The notes beneath the pieces were generated by a model, which had not been told where the DNA came from, did no database searches, and was given only the letters and a program-made list of their open reading frames with translations. From Streptomyces althioticus (GTDB taxonomy: Bacteria > Actinomycetota > Actinomycetes > Streptomycetales > Streptomycetaceae), in the NCBI GenBank assembly GCA_014649355.1, contig BMSW01000007.1, positions 62,001-126,000 of the forward strand: a stretch of DNA of 64,000 nucleotides, given 5' to 3'. Numbering within the stretch: position 1 is the stretch's first letter; each line of letters opens with the position of its first letter. A program made the translations under genes and the position numbers. This document shows positions 25,373 through 33,405 of this stretch, in pieces.

Positions 25373-27190
25373 GTGTCACAGGAGAACCCCGTCCCCGCCC
25401 CCGACGACGACGCCGGCTACGACTACGACGTCCTCGTCGTCGGCTCGGGCTTCGGCGGTTCCGTCTCGGCGCTCCGGCTGACCGAGAAGGGCTACCGCGT
25501 CGGCGTGCTGGAGGCCGGCCGCCGCTGGACCCGCGAGTCGCTGCCGAAGAACTCCTGGGACCTGAAGAACTACCTCTGGGCGCCCAGGCTCGGCATGTAC
25601 GGCATCCAGCGCATCCACCTGCTGGGCAACGTGATGGTGCTGGCCGGCGCGGGCGTCGGCGGTGGCTCGCTGAACTACGCCAACACCCTGTACGTGCCGC
25701 CGAAGCCGTTCTTCGAGGACCCCCAGTGGGGGAACATCACCGACTGGCAGGAGGAGCTGGCGCCGTACTACGACCAGGCGCGGCGCATGCTCGGTGTGCG
25801 GCTCAACCCGACGGTGACCCCTTCGGACGTCCACCTGAAGGCGGCGGCCGAGAAGATGGGCTGCGGCGACACCTTCCACATGGCGCCCGTCGGGGTGTTC
25901 TTCGGCGACGGCGAGGACGCCGACGGCAAGGTCAAGGCCACGCCGGGCAAGGAGGTGCCCGACCCGTACTTCGGCGGGGCGGGCCCCTCGCGGCGGGCCT
26001 GCTCCGAGTGCGGCGAGTGCATGACGGGCTGCCGGCACGGCGCGAAGAACACCCTCAACGAGAACTACCTGTACCTCGCCGAGAAGGCGGGCGCGGTCGT
26101 GCACCCGATGACCACGGCCGTGTCGGTGACGGAGGACTCGCGCGGCGGCTTCGCCGTCGCCACCCTCCCCACGAACGACCGGCGCAAGGGCAAGGGCCGC
26201 ACGTTCACCGCACGCCGGGTGGTGCTGGCCGCCGGCACCTACGGCACGCAGACGCTGCTGCACCGGATGCGCACGGGCGGACAGCTCCCGCACCTCTCGG
26301 ACCGGCTGGGCGAGATGACCCGCACCAACTCCGAGGCGCTGGTGGGCGCGCAGACCGACGACCGCCGCTACCGCAAGGCCACCGGCGAGCCGAAGGCCGA
26401 CTTCACCCGCGGTGTGGCCATCACGTCCTCCATCCACCCGGACGAGAACACCCACATAGAGCCGGTCCGCTACGGCAAGGGCTCCAACTCGATGGGCTCC
26501 CTGTCGATCCTCCAGGTGCCGTACGCCGACAACGCCTCGGGCGCGGTGCGGGTGCTGGGCTGGCTGGGCAACGCGGCCCGGCACCCCTGGCTGATGCTGC
26601 GGTCGCTGTCCAACCGGCGGTGGTCGGAGCGGACCATCATCGGCCTGGTGATGCAGTCGCTGGACAACTCCCTGTCCACGTACCTCAAGCCCTCGGGGGT
26701 GGGCCGTGGGCTGCTGACCGCGCGCCAGGGGCACGGCGCCCCCAACCCCAAGCAGATCAAGGCGGCGTCCGACGGCGCGTCCGCGCTGGCCGCTGAGATC
26801 AACGGCTTCGCGGGCTCCAACGTGGGCGAGCTGACGGGCATGCCGCTCACCGCCCACTTCTTGGGCGGCTGCGCGATCGGCGACTCCTCGGAGACCGGCG
26901 TGATCGACCCGTACCACCGGCTGTACGGGCACCCCGGCATCACGGTCGTCGACGGTTCCGCGGTCTCCGCGAACCTCGGGGTGAACCCGTCGCTGACCAT
27001 CACCGCGCAGGCCGAACGGGCCATGTCGTTCTGGCCCAACAAGGGCGAGGAGGACCCGCGTCCGGCGCAGGGCGAGGAGTACCGGCGGCTGAACCCGGTG
27101 GAGCCGAAGGCACCGGCCGTCCCGGCCGACGCGTTCGGCGCGCTGAAGCTGCCCTTCCTGGGTATGCCGGCGGTGCCGCCGAAGAAGTAG
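25373..27190 (+). CDS. GMC/cholesterol-oxidase-like FAD oxidoreductase
   Basis: A 605-residue flavoprotein with a GTG start after GAGGAG. The FAD motif V-V-G-S-G-F-G-G-S-V is at about residue 22-31, G-A-G-V-G-G-G-S-L-N at about 95, and the C-terminal signature G-H-P-G-I-T-V-V-D-G-S-A-V with N-P-S-L-T-I at about 525. A cysteine-rich block C-S-E-C-G-E-C-M-T-G-C lies near 209, a ferredoxin-like spacing also seen in cholesterol oxidase relatives. No signal peptide is visible. It probably forms an operon with the aldehyde dehydrogenase. The substrate is unknown; sterols or alcohols are family substrates. Confidence 0.85.
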   Translation: MSQENPVPAPDDDAGYDYDVLVVGSGFGGSVSALRLTEKGYRVGVLEAGRRWTRESLPKNSWDLKNYLWAPRLGMYGIQRIHLLGNVMVLAGAGVGGGSLNYANTLYVPPKPFFEDPQWGNITDWQEELAPYYDQARRMLGVRLNPTVTPSDVHLKAAAEKMGCGDTFHMAPVGVFFGDGEDADGKVKATPGKEVPDPYFGGAGPSRRACSECGECMTGCRHGAKNTLNENYLYLAEKAGAVVHPMTTAVSVTEDSRGGFAVATLPTNDRRKGKGRTFTARRVVLAAGTYGTQTLLHRMRTGGQLPHLSDRLGEMTRTNSEALVGAQTDDRRYRKATGEPKADFTRGVAITSSIHPDENTHIEPVRYGKGSNSMGSLSILQVPYADNASGAVRVLGWLGNAARHPWLMLRSLSNRRWSERTIIGLVMQSLDNSLSTYLKPSGVGRGLLTARQGHGAPNPKQIKAASDGASALAAEINGFAGSNVGELTGMPLTAHFLGGCAIGDSSETGVIDPYHRLYGHPGITVVDGSAVSANLGVNPSLTITAQAERAMSFWPNKGEEDPRPAQGEEYRRLNPVEPKAPAVPADAFGALKLPFLGMPAVPPKK

Positions 27191-27223
27191 CCGCGCACGC
27201 CTGGCACCCGGGCGTGACATGGA

Positions 27224-27263
27224 GGAAAGGACCTGTGCCCCCCTCCGGGCTCAGGTCCTTTCC
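27224..27263. terminator. Bidirectional terminator
   Basis: GGAAAGGACCTG pairs with CAGGTCCTTTCC (12 base pairs, 16-base loop) between the GMC gene and the convergent surface-protein gene. Confidence 0.85.
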
Positions 27264-27297
27264 CCTTGTCACGGGGCCGCCGCACAGGCGGCCGGGG

Positions 27298-28368
27298 TCA
27301 CGCCTCGGCGCCGGCCTTGCGACGGCGGACGACGAACAGCGCACCCGCGCCGGCCACGATGGCGACACCGCCGACCAGGCCGATCACCGGCAGGGCGGAG
27401 TTCGAGCCGGTCTCGGCGAGGCTGCCGGTGACCTTCACCTCGCTGACCCTGTCGAGCTCCTTGACGCCGCCGGTCTGCGGCTTGGCGTCGTCGGGGTCAC
27501 CGGCGTCGGAGCCGGCGGCGAGGATGTCGAAGAAGTAGATCCAGCCGTTCGGGTCGTCGGCGATCCAGCAGCCCTCGGTGTCCGAGTACTCGGCGAAACC
27601 GCCGGTGAGGCCCAGCGCGTCCGGCACCTTGCCGCTGACGGAGAGCCGCAGCTGGTAGGAGACGGACTGGCCGGCGCCCAGCGAGAACGCGGCGAACGTG
27701 GCGCCCTCGCCCGCGGCGCCCGCGAGCGTGTTCCACCTGCCGGTCGCCTTGTCGTACGCCTGGACCGTGATCTGGCCGGAGTAGTCGCGGACGTCCTCCC
27801 AGCCGACAGCGGCGACACCGATCAGCGGCCTGATGTTCTTGATCTCCTCGTCGCCGCGGTTGGTGACGTCGAAGGAGAACGTGGTCCAGCCGCTGCCCGC
27901 GACGATCGTCTCGGGCAGGCCCGACAGTCCGCTGCGCAGGGCGTCGCTGAGCTCGGCCGTGCTCTCGCCGTCCTCGTCGAGGCAGAGCTCCGGGTCCTCC
28001 TCGGCCGGGGTGCTCGCGCTGGGGTTCGGCGAGGGGGAGGCGGAGGTGGACGCCGAGGGCGAGGGGCTGGAGGAGGGGGAGGACGAGGCGGAGTCGTCGG
28101 CGCCGTCGTCGGTGCCGTTCCCGTCCTCGCCGTTCCCGGACTCGTCGGTGTCCTGCTCCGGCTGTCCGTCCTGCTCGCCGGTGCCGGACTCCGCGGACTC
28201 CGTCCCGTCGGGGGCGGTCGTCGGGGCGGACGGGGCCGTCTCCGTCTCCGTGGACAGGGTCGTGGCGGAGGACGGGTCGGTCGCGTGGGCGGCCGGGGCC
28301 GCGAGGAGGGCGGCCGGGACTATCGCTGCCGTCGCGGCCGCTGCGGCCAGGGCGCGGCGAAGCTTCAT
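27298..28368 (-). CDS. Sortase-anchored surface protein
   Basis: About 356 residues. A cleavable signal peptide ends A-A-P-A-A-H-A; a long Ser/Thr/Asp/Glu-rich stretch follows (about 30-130). A folded domain of about 170 residues has two cysteines (E-L-C-L-D near its start and G-C-W-I-A-D). The end has the sorting signal L-A-E-T-G, a hydrophobic helix and R-R-R-K. L-A-x-T-G is the motif used by class E sortases of Streptomyces, so it should be fixed to the cell wall. The ATG at 28368 follows GAGG. Its binding partner or role is unknown. No sortase gene is in the window. Confidence 0.85.
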   Translation of the reverse strand: MKLRRALAAAAATAAIVPAALLAAPAAHATDPSSATTLSTETETAPSAPTTAPDGTESAESGTGEQDGQPEQDTDESGNGEDGNGTDDGADDSASSSPSSSPSPSASTSASPSPNPSASTPAEEDPELCLDEDGESTAELSDALRSGLSGLPETIVAGSGWTTFSFDVTNRGDEEIKNIRPLIGVAAVGWEDVRDYSGQITVQAYDKATGRWNTLAGAAGEGATFAAFSLGAGQSVSYQLRLSVSGKVPDALGLTGGFAEYSDTEGCWIADDPNGWIYFFDILAAGSDAGDPDDAKPQTGGVKELDRVSEVKVTGSLAETGSNSALPVIGLVGGVAIVAGAGALFVVRRRKAGAEA

Positions 28369-29492
28369 GAAGACCTCGGTGAGTCCGGCGTGCCGCGCGG
28401 TCGCGGCACGAGTCGAAGAGCGCCTCCGTGTGGGGCGCACGGGTCTGATCCCTGATGTCGGTGAGTTCGATCACTGAGGCCCGCGCAGGGTTGTCCTGGA
28501 TCTCACAGAATCTTTACGTGATGTGGATCACGCGGAGGGATGGTGACCGTTGGGCTGGACTCACCGTCCGGGAGAAGGACCGCCGTCCTGCGGCCGAGAA
28601 GCCGTCCGAAGGGCCCCGCCCGGAGCCCGCCGCCCTGCCGGAGAGGCCGTCGACGCGAGAGGGGAAAGCCCGCCGCGCCCGCCCGGTCGAGGGGCCGGCG
28701 CACGGGTTCCGCCCTGGCAGGAGACGGTCGGCCGGGCCTCACGCGATCACGCCGCCGCACGGTGTGGAACGGCGTCGGCGTGCTGACCGCCGCGGCCCTG
28801 GCCGTCGTCGCCGTCAACCCGTCGGCCGCGCTGTCCCGGCTGCCCGGCGGGCTCGGCGCTGCGCATGGGCGCCGCCCGGAGCCCGCCGCCCTGCCGGAGA
28901 GGCCGTCGACGCGAGAGGGGAAAGCCCGCCGCGCCCGCCCGGTCGAGGGGCCGGCGCACGGGTTCCGCCCTGGCAGGAGACGGTCGGCCGGGCCTGACGC
29001 GATCACGCCGCCGCATGGTGTGGAACGGCGTCGGCGTGCTGACCGCCGCGGCCCTGGCCGTCGTCGCCGTCAGCCCGTCGGCCGCGCTGTGCCGGCTGCC
29101 CGGCGGGCTCGGCGCTGCGCATGGGCGAGGCCCGCGACCCGTACGACCGCAGCGTGACGGTGTCCCGCGAGGGCGGGTGCGGGGTCGTCACCCGGACCTG
29201 CCCCCGCGTGAGGAGGACACGCGCGTCGGCCGGCCCCGGGCGTCCCCGGGGCCGGCCGATCTCTCGCGTGACCGGGGCGGCTGTCCCCTGCCTCCCGGTC
29301 ACCGGTACCGGAACGAGGTCCCACGACGCACGGCACGAGCCGTCCGTCTCATCGTTCCGGCGAGCCACGCGTGGTGCTGCTCCGGTCCGCCCCTGGCTGG
29401 CGCGGACACCGGGACCAACGACCCGCCGGGCCCACCGGTCACGCACCGGACGGGTGAGAGGGGATCCGCACGCCAGTGCCGGGAACGCGGAT
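28369..29492. other. 1.1-kb region without an intact gene
   Basis: Between the surface-protein gene and chorismate mutase there is no reading frame with a credible start, ribosome site and family match. The middle is a 256-base tandem duplication (28616-29127). Each copy can encode a hydrophobic, signal-peptide-like segment (V-W-N-G-V-G-V-L-T-A-A-A-L-A-V-V-A-V) with high GC at third positions, so decayed coding sequence is likely. Confidence 0.5.
28616..29127. repeat. 256-base tandem duplication
   Basis: Copy 1 (28616-28871) and copy 2 (28872-29127) are directly adjacent and nearly identical; I saw only a handful of single-base differences (for example tcacgcg/tgacgcg, cgcacgg/cgcatgg, caacccg/cagcccg). 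The unit is not a multiple of three, so it shifts any frame passing through it. Confidence 0.9.
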
Positions 29493-29789
29493 TCAGATCT
29501 TGCCCCGGCACAGCTCCAGCAGGGTCATGGCGAGCGCGGTGCCCGGCTTGCCCAGGGCGTCCCGGTACGTGGCGAGGATCTCCATCTCGCGGGAGAGGTT
29601 CACACGGCGGCCGCCGGAGGCGATCCGTTCCTTCTGGATCACGGCGGACACCGCCATCCGTTCCTGCACCAGACCGATGATCCGGTCGTCCAGCGCGTCG
29701 ATCCGCTCACGCGCGTCGCTGATCAGCTCGGCGGCCTCGGCCGTGCGGGCGCCGGTCTTCTCGGTGGGCTCGGTGGTGACGGCGGTCAT
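29493..29789 (-). CDS. Chorismate mutase (AroQ type)
   Basis: A 98-residue monofunctional AroQ-fold enzyme that rearranges chorismate to prephenate, the branch to Phe and Tyr. Recognisable parts are R-E-R-I-D-A-L-D-D-R-I-I, the R-M-A-V-S-A-V-I-Q-K-E-R-I helix and the R-E-M-E-I-L segment. The ATG at 29789 gives the family length. A 180-base 5' region holds a promoter, a short peptide gene and a strong hairpin, which suggests attenuation by Phe/Tyr supply (see findings). guaA lies divergently upstream. Confidence 0.88.
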   Translation of the reverse strand: MTAVTTEPTEKTGARTAEAAELISDARERIDALDDRIIGLVQERMAVSAVIQKERIASGGRRVNLSREMEILATYRDALGKPGTALAMTLLELCRGKI

Positions 29790-29842
29790 GTCGGGGCTCC
29801 TCGGTGGGTGGTGGCCCCGGAGCGACACGGTCCGGTGAAACG

Positions 29843-29878
29843 CCAGGCGCCCCGGACCTGTCGGCCCGGGGCGCCTGG
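29843..29878 (-). terminator. Attenuator-like hairpin before chorismate mutase
   Basis: A perfect 13-base-pair stem (CCAGGCGCCCCGG with CCGGGGCGCCTGG) and 10-base loop, 20 bases after the leader-peptide stop codon on the minus strand. TTT follows within a few bases, so it could act as a terminator within the leader. Confidence 0.7.
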
Positions 29879-29897
29879 GAAGTCGCTTGTCAGTTGC

Positions 29898-29969
29898 TCA
29901 AGCAGCACGACCATGGCAGCCAGCGGGCCGGGTGCCATAGGTAAAGAGGAAGGTCGGGTGCGTGAGCAT
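29898..29969 (-). CDS. Putative 23-residue leader peptide
   Basis: ATG at 29969, stop at 29898. The product contains T-F-L-F-T-Y, with the codons TTT and TAT that are very rare in this genome. The ATG falls at the predicted transcription start of the promoter at 29976-30004, so translation would be leaderless. It lies in the 5' leader of chorismate mutase. Experimental support is needed to be sure it is translated. Confidence 0.55.
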   Translation of the reverse strand: MLTHPTFLFTYGTRPAGCHGRAA

Positions 29970-29975
29970 GGGGCC

Positions 29976-30004
29976 AGTATGCCCGGTCGGCCCGGTCCGT
30001 CCAA
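29976..30004 (-). promoter_or_regulatory. Promoter of the chorismate mutase transcript
   Basis: On the minus strand TTGGAC (30004-29999) and CATACT (29981-29976) are separated by 17 bases, a good match for the principal sigma factor. The start point is predicted at about 29969, the first base of the leader-peptide ATG. Confidence 0.65.
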
Positions 30005-30131
30005 CGCCCGGCCCGCATGGTGAGACGTGGCGGGGGGACGCCGGGCGCGGATTCTACCGGGACGGAACGCGTCGCCGTCTCGGTAGAATCGGGAGGCACA
30101 AGACCCCCGCCCCACCGCCGGAAGGCACCTC

Positions 30132-31712
30132 GTGTCATCAGCGACTCCCGCTGCCAACGCGCCCGACACCGTCCTGGTCGTCGACTTCGGCGCGCAGTAC
30201 GCCCAGCTCATCGCCCGTCGCGTCCGCGAGGCGCGGGTCTACAGCGAGATCGTGCCGAGCACCATGCCGGTCGCGGACATCCTCGCCAAGAACCCCGCGG
30301 CGATCATCCTCTCCGGCGGCCCCTCGTCCGTGTACGAGGAGGGCGCCCCCCGCCTCGACCGCGAGCTCTTCGAGGCCGGCGTCCCCGTCTTCGGCATGTG
30401 CTACGGCTTCCAGCTCATGGCCCAGACCCTGGGCGGCCAGGTGGACAACACCGGCGCCCGTGAGTACGGCCGCACCGACCTGCACGTCGCCAGGAACTCC
30501 TCCACCCTCTTCGAGGGCACCCCCGAGGAGCAGGCGGTCTGGATGTCGCACGGCGACGCCTGCTCCGCCGCCCCCGAGGGCTTCACCGTCACCGCGTCCA
30601 CGGACGTCGTCCCGGTCGCCGCCTTCGAGAACGACGAGAAGAAGCTCTACGGCGTCCAGTACCACCCCGAGGTGATGCACTCCACGCACGGGCAGCAGGT
30701 GCTGGAGCACTTCCTGTACCGCGGCGCGGGCCTCACGCCGAACTGGACCACCGGCAACGTCATCGACGAGCAGGTGGCCGCCATCCGCGAGTCGGTCGGC
30801 GACAAGCGCGCCATCTGCGGCCTGTCCGGCGGTGTGGACTCCGCCGTGGCCGCCGCGCTGGTGCAGAAGGCCATCGGCTCCCAGCTCACCTGCGTCTACG
30901 TCGACCACGGTCTGATGCGCAAGGGTGAGACCGAGCAGGTCGAGAAGGACTTCGTCGCCGCGACCGGGGTCCAGCTCAAGGTCGTCGACGCCGAGGAGCG
31001 GTTCTTGAAGGCGCTGGCCGGGGTCTCCGACCCCGAGCAGAAGCGCAAGATCATCGGCCGTGAGTTCATCCGGGTCTTCGAGCAGGCCCAGGCCGAGATC
31101 ATCGCCGACGAGGGCCCCGCGGTGGAGTTCCTGGTGCAGGGCACCCTCTACCCGGACGTCGTCGAGTCCGGCGGCGGCAGCGGCACCGCCAACATCAAGT
31201 CCCACCACAACGTGGGCGGTCTGCCCGAGGACCTCGAGTTCCGGCTGATCGAGCCGCTGCGCAAGCTGTTCAAGGACGAGGTCCGGATGGTCGGCCAGGA
31301 GCTCGGCCTGCCCGAGGAGATCGTCCACCGGCAGCCCTTCCCCGGCCCTGGCCTGGGTATCCGCATCGTCGGCGAGGTCACCAAGGAGCGGCTCGACCTG
31401 CTCCGCGAGGCCGACGCGATCGCCCGCGAGGAACTGACCGCGGCCGGCCTGGACCGTGACATCTGGCAGTGCCCCGTGGTGCTGCTCGCCGACGTCCGCT
31501 CGGTCGGCGTCCAGGGCGACGGCCGCACCTACGGTCACCCGATCGTGCTGCGCCCGGTGTCCTCGGAGGACGCCATGACCGCCGACTGGTCGCGGCTGCC
31601 GTACGACGTCCTCGCGAAGATCTCCACGCGGATCACCAACGAGGTCCGGGACGTCAACCGGGTCGTGCTGGACGTCACGTCCAAGCCGCCGGGCACCATC
31701 GAGTGGGAGTAG
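30132..31712 (+). CDS. guaA: GMP synthase (glutamine-hydrolysing)
   Basis: A 526-residue two-domain enzyme that converts XMP to GMP. The N-terminal class I amidotransferase has G-M-C-Y-G-F-Q (nucleophile near residue 96), later H and E in Y-H-P-E. The ATP pyrophosphatase has S-G-G-V-D-S (near 233), and the C-terminus ends K-P-P-G-T-I-E-W-E as expected for the dimer domain. It starts at a GTG with GAAGG upstream. Together with guaB at 7135 it completes the IMP-to-GMP route, but the genes are not in one operon. Confidence 0.97.
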   Translation: MSSATPAANAPDTVLVVDFGAQYAQLIARRVREARVYSEIVPSTMPVADILAKNPAAIILSGGPSSVYEEGAPRLDRELFEAGVPVFGMCYGFQLMAQTLGGQVDNTGAREYGRTDLHVARNSSTLFEGTPEEQAVWMSHGDACSAAPEGFTVTASTDVVPVAAFENDEKKLYGVQYHPEVMHSTHGQQVLEHFLYRGAGLTPNWTTGNVIDEQVAAIRESVGDKRAICGLSGGVDSAVAAALVQKAIGSQLTCVYVDHGLMRKGETEQVEKDFVAATGVQLKVVDAEERFLKALAGVSDPEQKRKIIGREFIRVFEQAQAEIIADEGPAVEFLVQGTLYPDVVESGGGSGTANIKSHHNVGGLPEDLEFRLIEPLRKLFKDEVRMVGQELGLPEEIVHRQPFPGPGLGIRIVGEVTKERLDLLREADAIAREELTAAGLDRDIWQCPVVLLADVRSVGVQGDGRTYGHPIVLRPVSSEDAMTADWSRLPYDVLAKISTRITNEVRDVNRVVLDVTSKPPGTIEWE

Positions 31713-31721
31713 TCCCCGCGG

Positions 31722-32243
31722 TCACGTCCGTTTGAGCGTGCGCACCGGCGCTCCGGGCTTCCAGACCTGCACGACGAGGTACTCCTCGTCCTCCACGGAG
31801 GTCCGCACGACCTCCGTGACCTCGGTGCGGAAGAGGTGGAACGGCTCCGGCGGTTCCACCTCTTCGGCGTACCGGGCGCGGGTCGCCGTGTCGTCCTCCG
31901 GGACCTCGACCGCCCGTCCGGCGATCCGCACGTCGCCGCCGCCCATGGTCGTGCCCTCGCCCGGGTTGGCCTGGAGCGAGAAGCGGGGATCGCGGCGCAG
32001 GTCCAGCGCCTTCATCGACCCCGGCATCATCCCGAACCACAGCTCGCCGTCCAGGAAGCGCACCTCCAGGCCCGTGGTGCGCGGCGAGCCGTCCTTGCGG
32101 AGGGTCGCGAGGACGTGGTGCGTGTGGGCGGCGAAGCGCTCCTCGACGGTCCGCGCCAGTTCCGGCTCGGCCGCGGCGAACGCTCCCCAGGTGACGCCGG
32201 CGTCTTCCCGGCCGTCCGTGTGCGTGTCCGTGTGCGTGCTCAT
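31722..32243 (-). CDS. Pyridoxamine 5'-phosphate oxidase-family (flavin/F420-binding) protein
   Basis: A 173-residue split-barrel protein. V-L-A-T-L-R-K-D-G-S-P-R-T-T-G-L-E-V-R-F and L-W-F-G-M-M-P-G-S are the recognisable strands, followed by the R-D-P-R-F-S-L core. Members use FMN, F420 or haem; the cofactor cannot be fixed here. It converges on guaA with only 9 bases between stop codons. It is divergent from the aldolase gene at 32402, and the shared region carries 10-base direct repeats. Confidence 0.8.
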   Translation of the reverse strand: MSTHTDTHTDGREDAGVTWGAFAAAEPELARTVEERFAAHTHHVLATLRKDGSPRTTGLEVRFLDGELWFGMMPGSMKALDLRRDPRFSLQANPGEGTTMGGGDVRIAGRAVEVPEDDTATRARYAEEVEPPEPFHLFRTEVTEVVRTSVEDEEYLVVQVWKPGAPVRTLKRT

Positions 32244-32280
32244 GCAGCGAGTGTGTCCCGGAAAACCGACACCCTCTGTC

Positions 32281-32310
32281 GGGTATCCGGGTGGTCCGCC
32301 GGGTATCCGG
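32281..32310. promoter_or_regulatory. Direct repeats in the divergent PPOX/aldolase promoter region
   Basis: GGGTATCCGG occurs at 32281-32290 and 32301-32310, 20 bases apart, so on the same face of the helix. The flanks (CCGG-N4-CCGG for the second copy) give partial dyad symmetry, as in a regulator binding site. No regulator gene is adjacent. Confidence 0.4.
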
Positions 32311-32401
32311 ACGGATGTCCGGTGTTACGGAACAGAGCTGTCGTACGGCGCGCCCCCCGGGTAACTTCCGCCCCGTACGCGAACCCCCCGCGGGAGGACT
32401 C

Positions 32402-33196
32402 ATGCACGGGCCCACTCCGCCCCTGCCGGTGCCCACCGACAAACTGCAGTTCGCCATGCCGCCCATGCACGAGTCCCTCGAGGACGAGCGCAGGCACCGC
32501 AAGGAGCGGCTGGCGGGCGCGCTGCGGCTGTTCGGCCGGCTCGGCTACGAGGACGGCGTCTCCGGGCACATCACCGCACGCGACCCCGAGTTCAGCGACT
32601 GTTTCTGGGTCAACCCGTTCGGCTTGCCGTTCCGGCACGTCACCGTGAGCGACCTGGTGCTCGCCAACCGGGACGGCCAGGTCGTCGAGGGCGGACACCA
32701 CGTCAACCAGGCCGCGTTCGCCGTCCACGCCCAGGTGCACGCGGCCCGGCCGGACGTCGTCGCCGTCGCCCACTGCCACTCCGTGCACGGCCGTGCGCTG
32801 GCCGCCCTCGGCGACCTGCTCGACCCGATCACCCAGGAGAGCTGCGCCTTCTACGAGGACCACGCCCTGTACGACGCCTACACCTCCGTCACCGTCGACC
32901 CCGAGGAGGGCCGCCGCATCGCCGCCGCCCTCGGCACCCGCAAGGCGCTGGTGCTGCGCAACCACGGACTGCTGACCGTGGGCGACTCGGTGGACGCGGC
33001 GGCCTGGTGGTTCATGACCATGGAACGCTCCTGCCAGGTGCAGCTCGCGGCGCGGGCGGCCGGCCGTCCCGTGCTGATCGAGCACCGCCAGGCGGTGGCC
33101 ACCCGGGAGCAGCTGGGCGGGGACCTGGTGGCGTGGATCAACTACCAGCCGATGTGGCGGGAGATCACGCGGAGCGAGCCGGATCTGCTGGACTGA
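32402..33196 (+). CDS. Class II aldolase/adducin-family protein
   Basis: A 264-residue protein starting after GGAGGA. The metal-binding histidines are visible in A-H-C-H-S-V-H-G (about 121-128) and R-N-H-G-L-L-T-V-G (about 187), and D-G-V-S-G-H-I-T precedes them, so a zinc or other divalent site is intact. Relatives include fuculose-phosphate aldolase and adducin-head proteins; the substrate is unknown. The protein is longer at the N-terminus than classic aldolases. Confidence 0.8.
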   Translation: MHGPTPPLPVPTDKLQFAMPPMHESLEDERRHRKERLAGALRLFGRLGYEDGVSGHITARDPEFSDCFWVNPFGLPFRHVTVSDLVLANRDGQVVEGGHHVNQAAFAVHAQVHAARPDVVAVAHCHSVHGRALAALGDLLDPITQESCAFYEDHALYDAYTSVTVDPEEGRRIAAALGTRKALVLRNHGLLTVGDSVDAAAWWFMTMERSCQVQLAARAAGRPVLIEHRQAVATREQLGGDLVAWINYQPMWREITRSEPDLLD

Positions 33197-33405
33197 ACGC
33201 GCGTATCGCGGAGGCACGGGGGAGGGCGGGGGAGCGCGTCAACACGGCGCCTGGAGGTTCACCCGTGGCGACCGGGCCCGGCGGACGGGACGGGCGTGGC
33301 GTAGGGCACAATTCGCTCTCGACGCGGGGGAGTTGTCCGGCGGCCGCCGAGGGCGGTCGTGGTGTGTCGGGATGTGTCGGGTAGTGCGGGAAGGCGGCTT
33401 CGGGC

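Noticed and set aside
28540..29157. 205-codon frame through the 256-base duplication
   Set aside because: The duplication shifts the frame, so the product reads the two copies differently; this indicates no selection on the frame.
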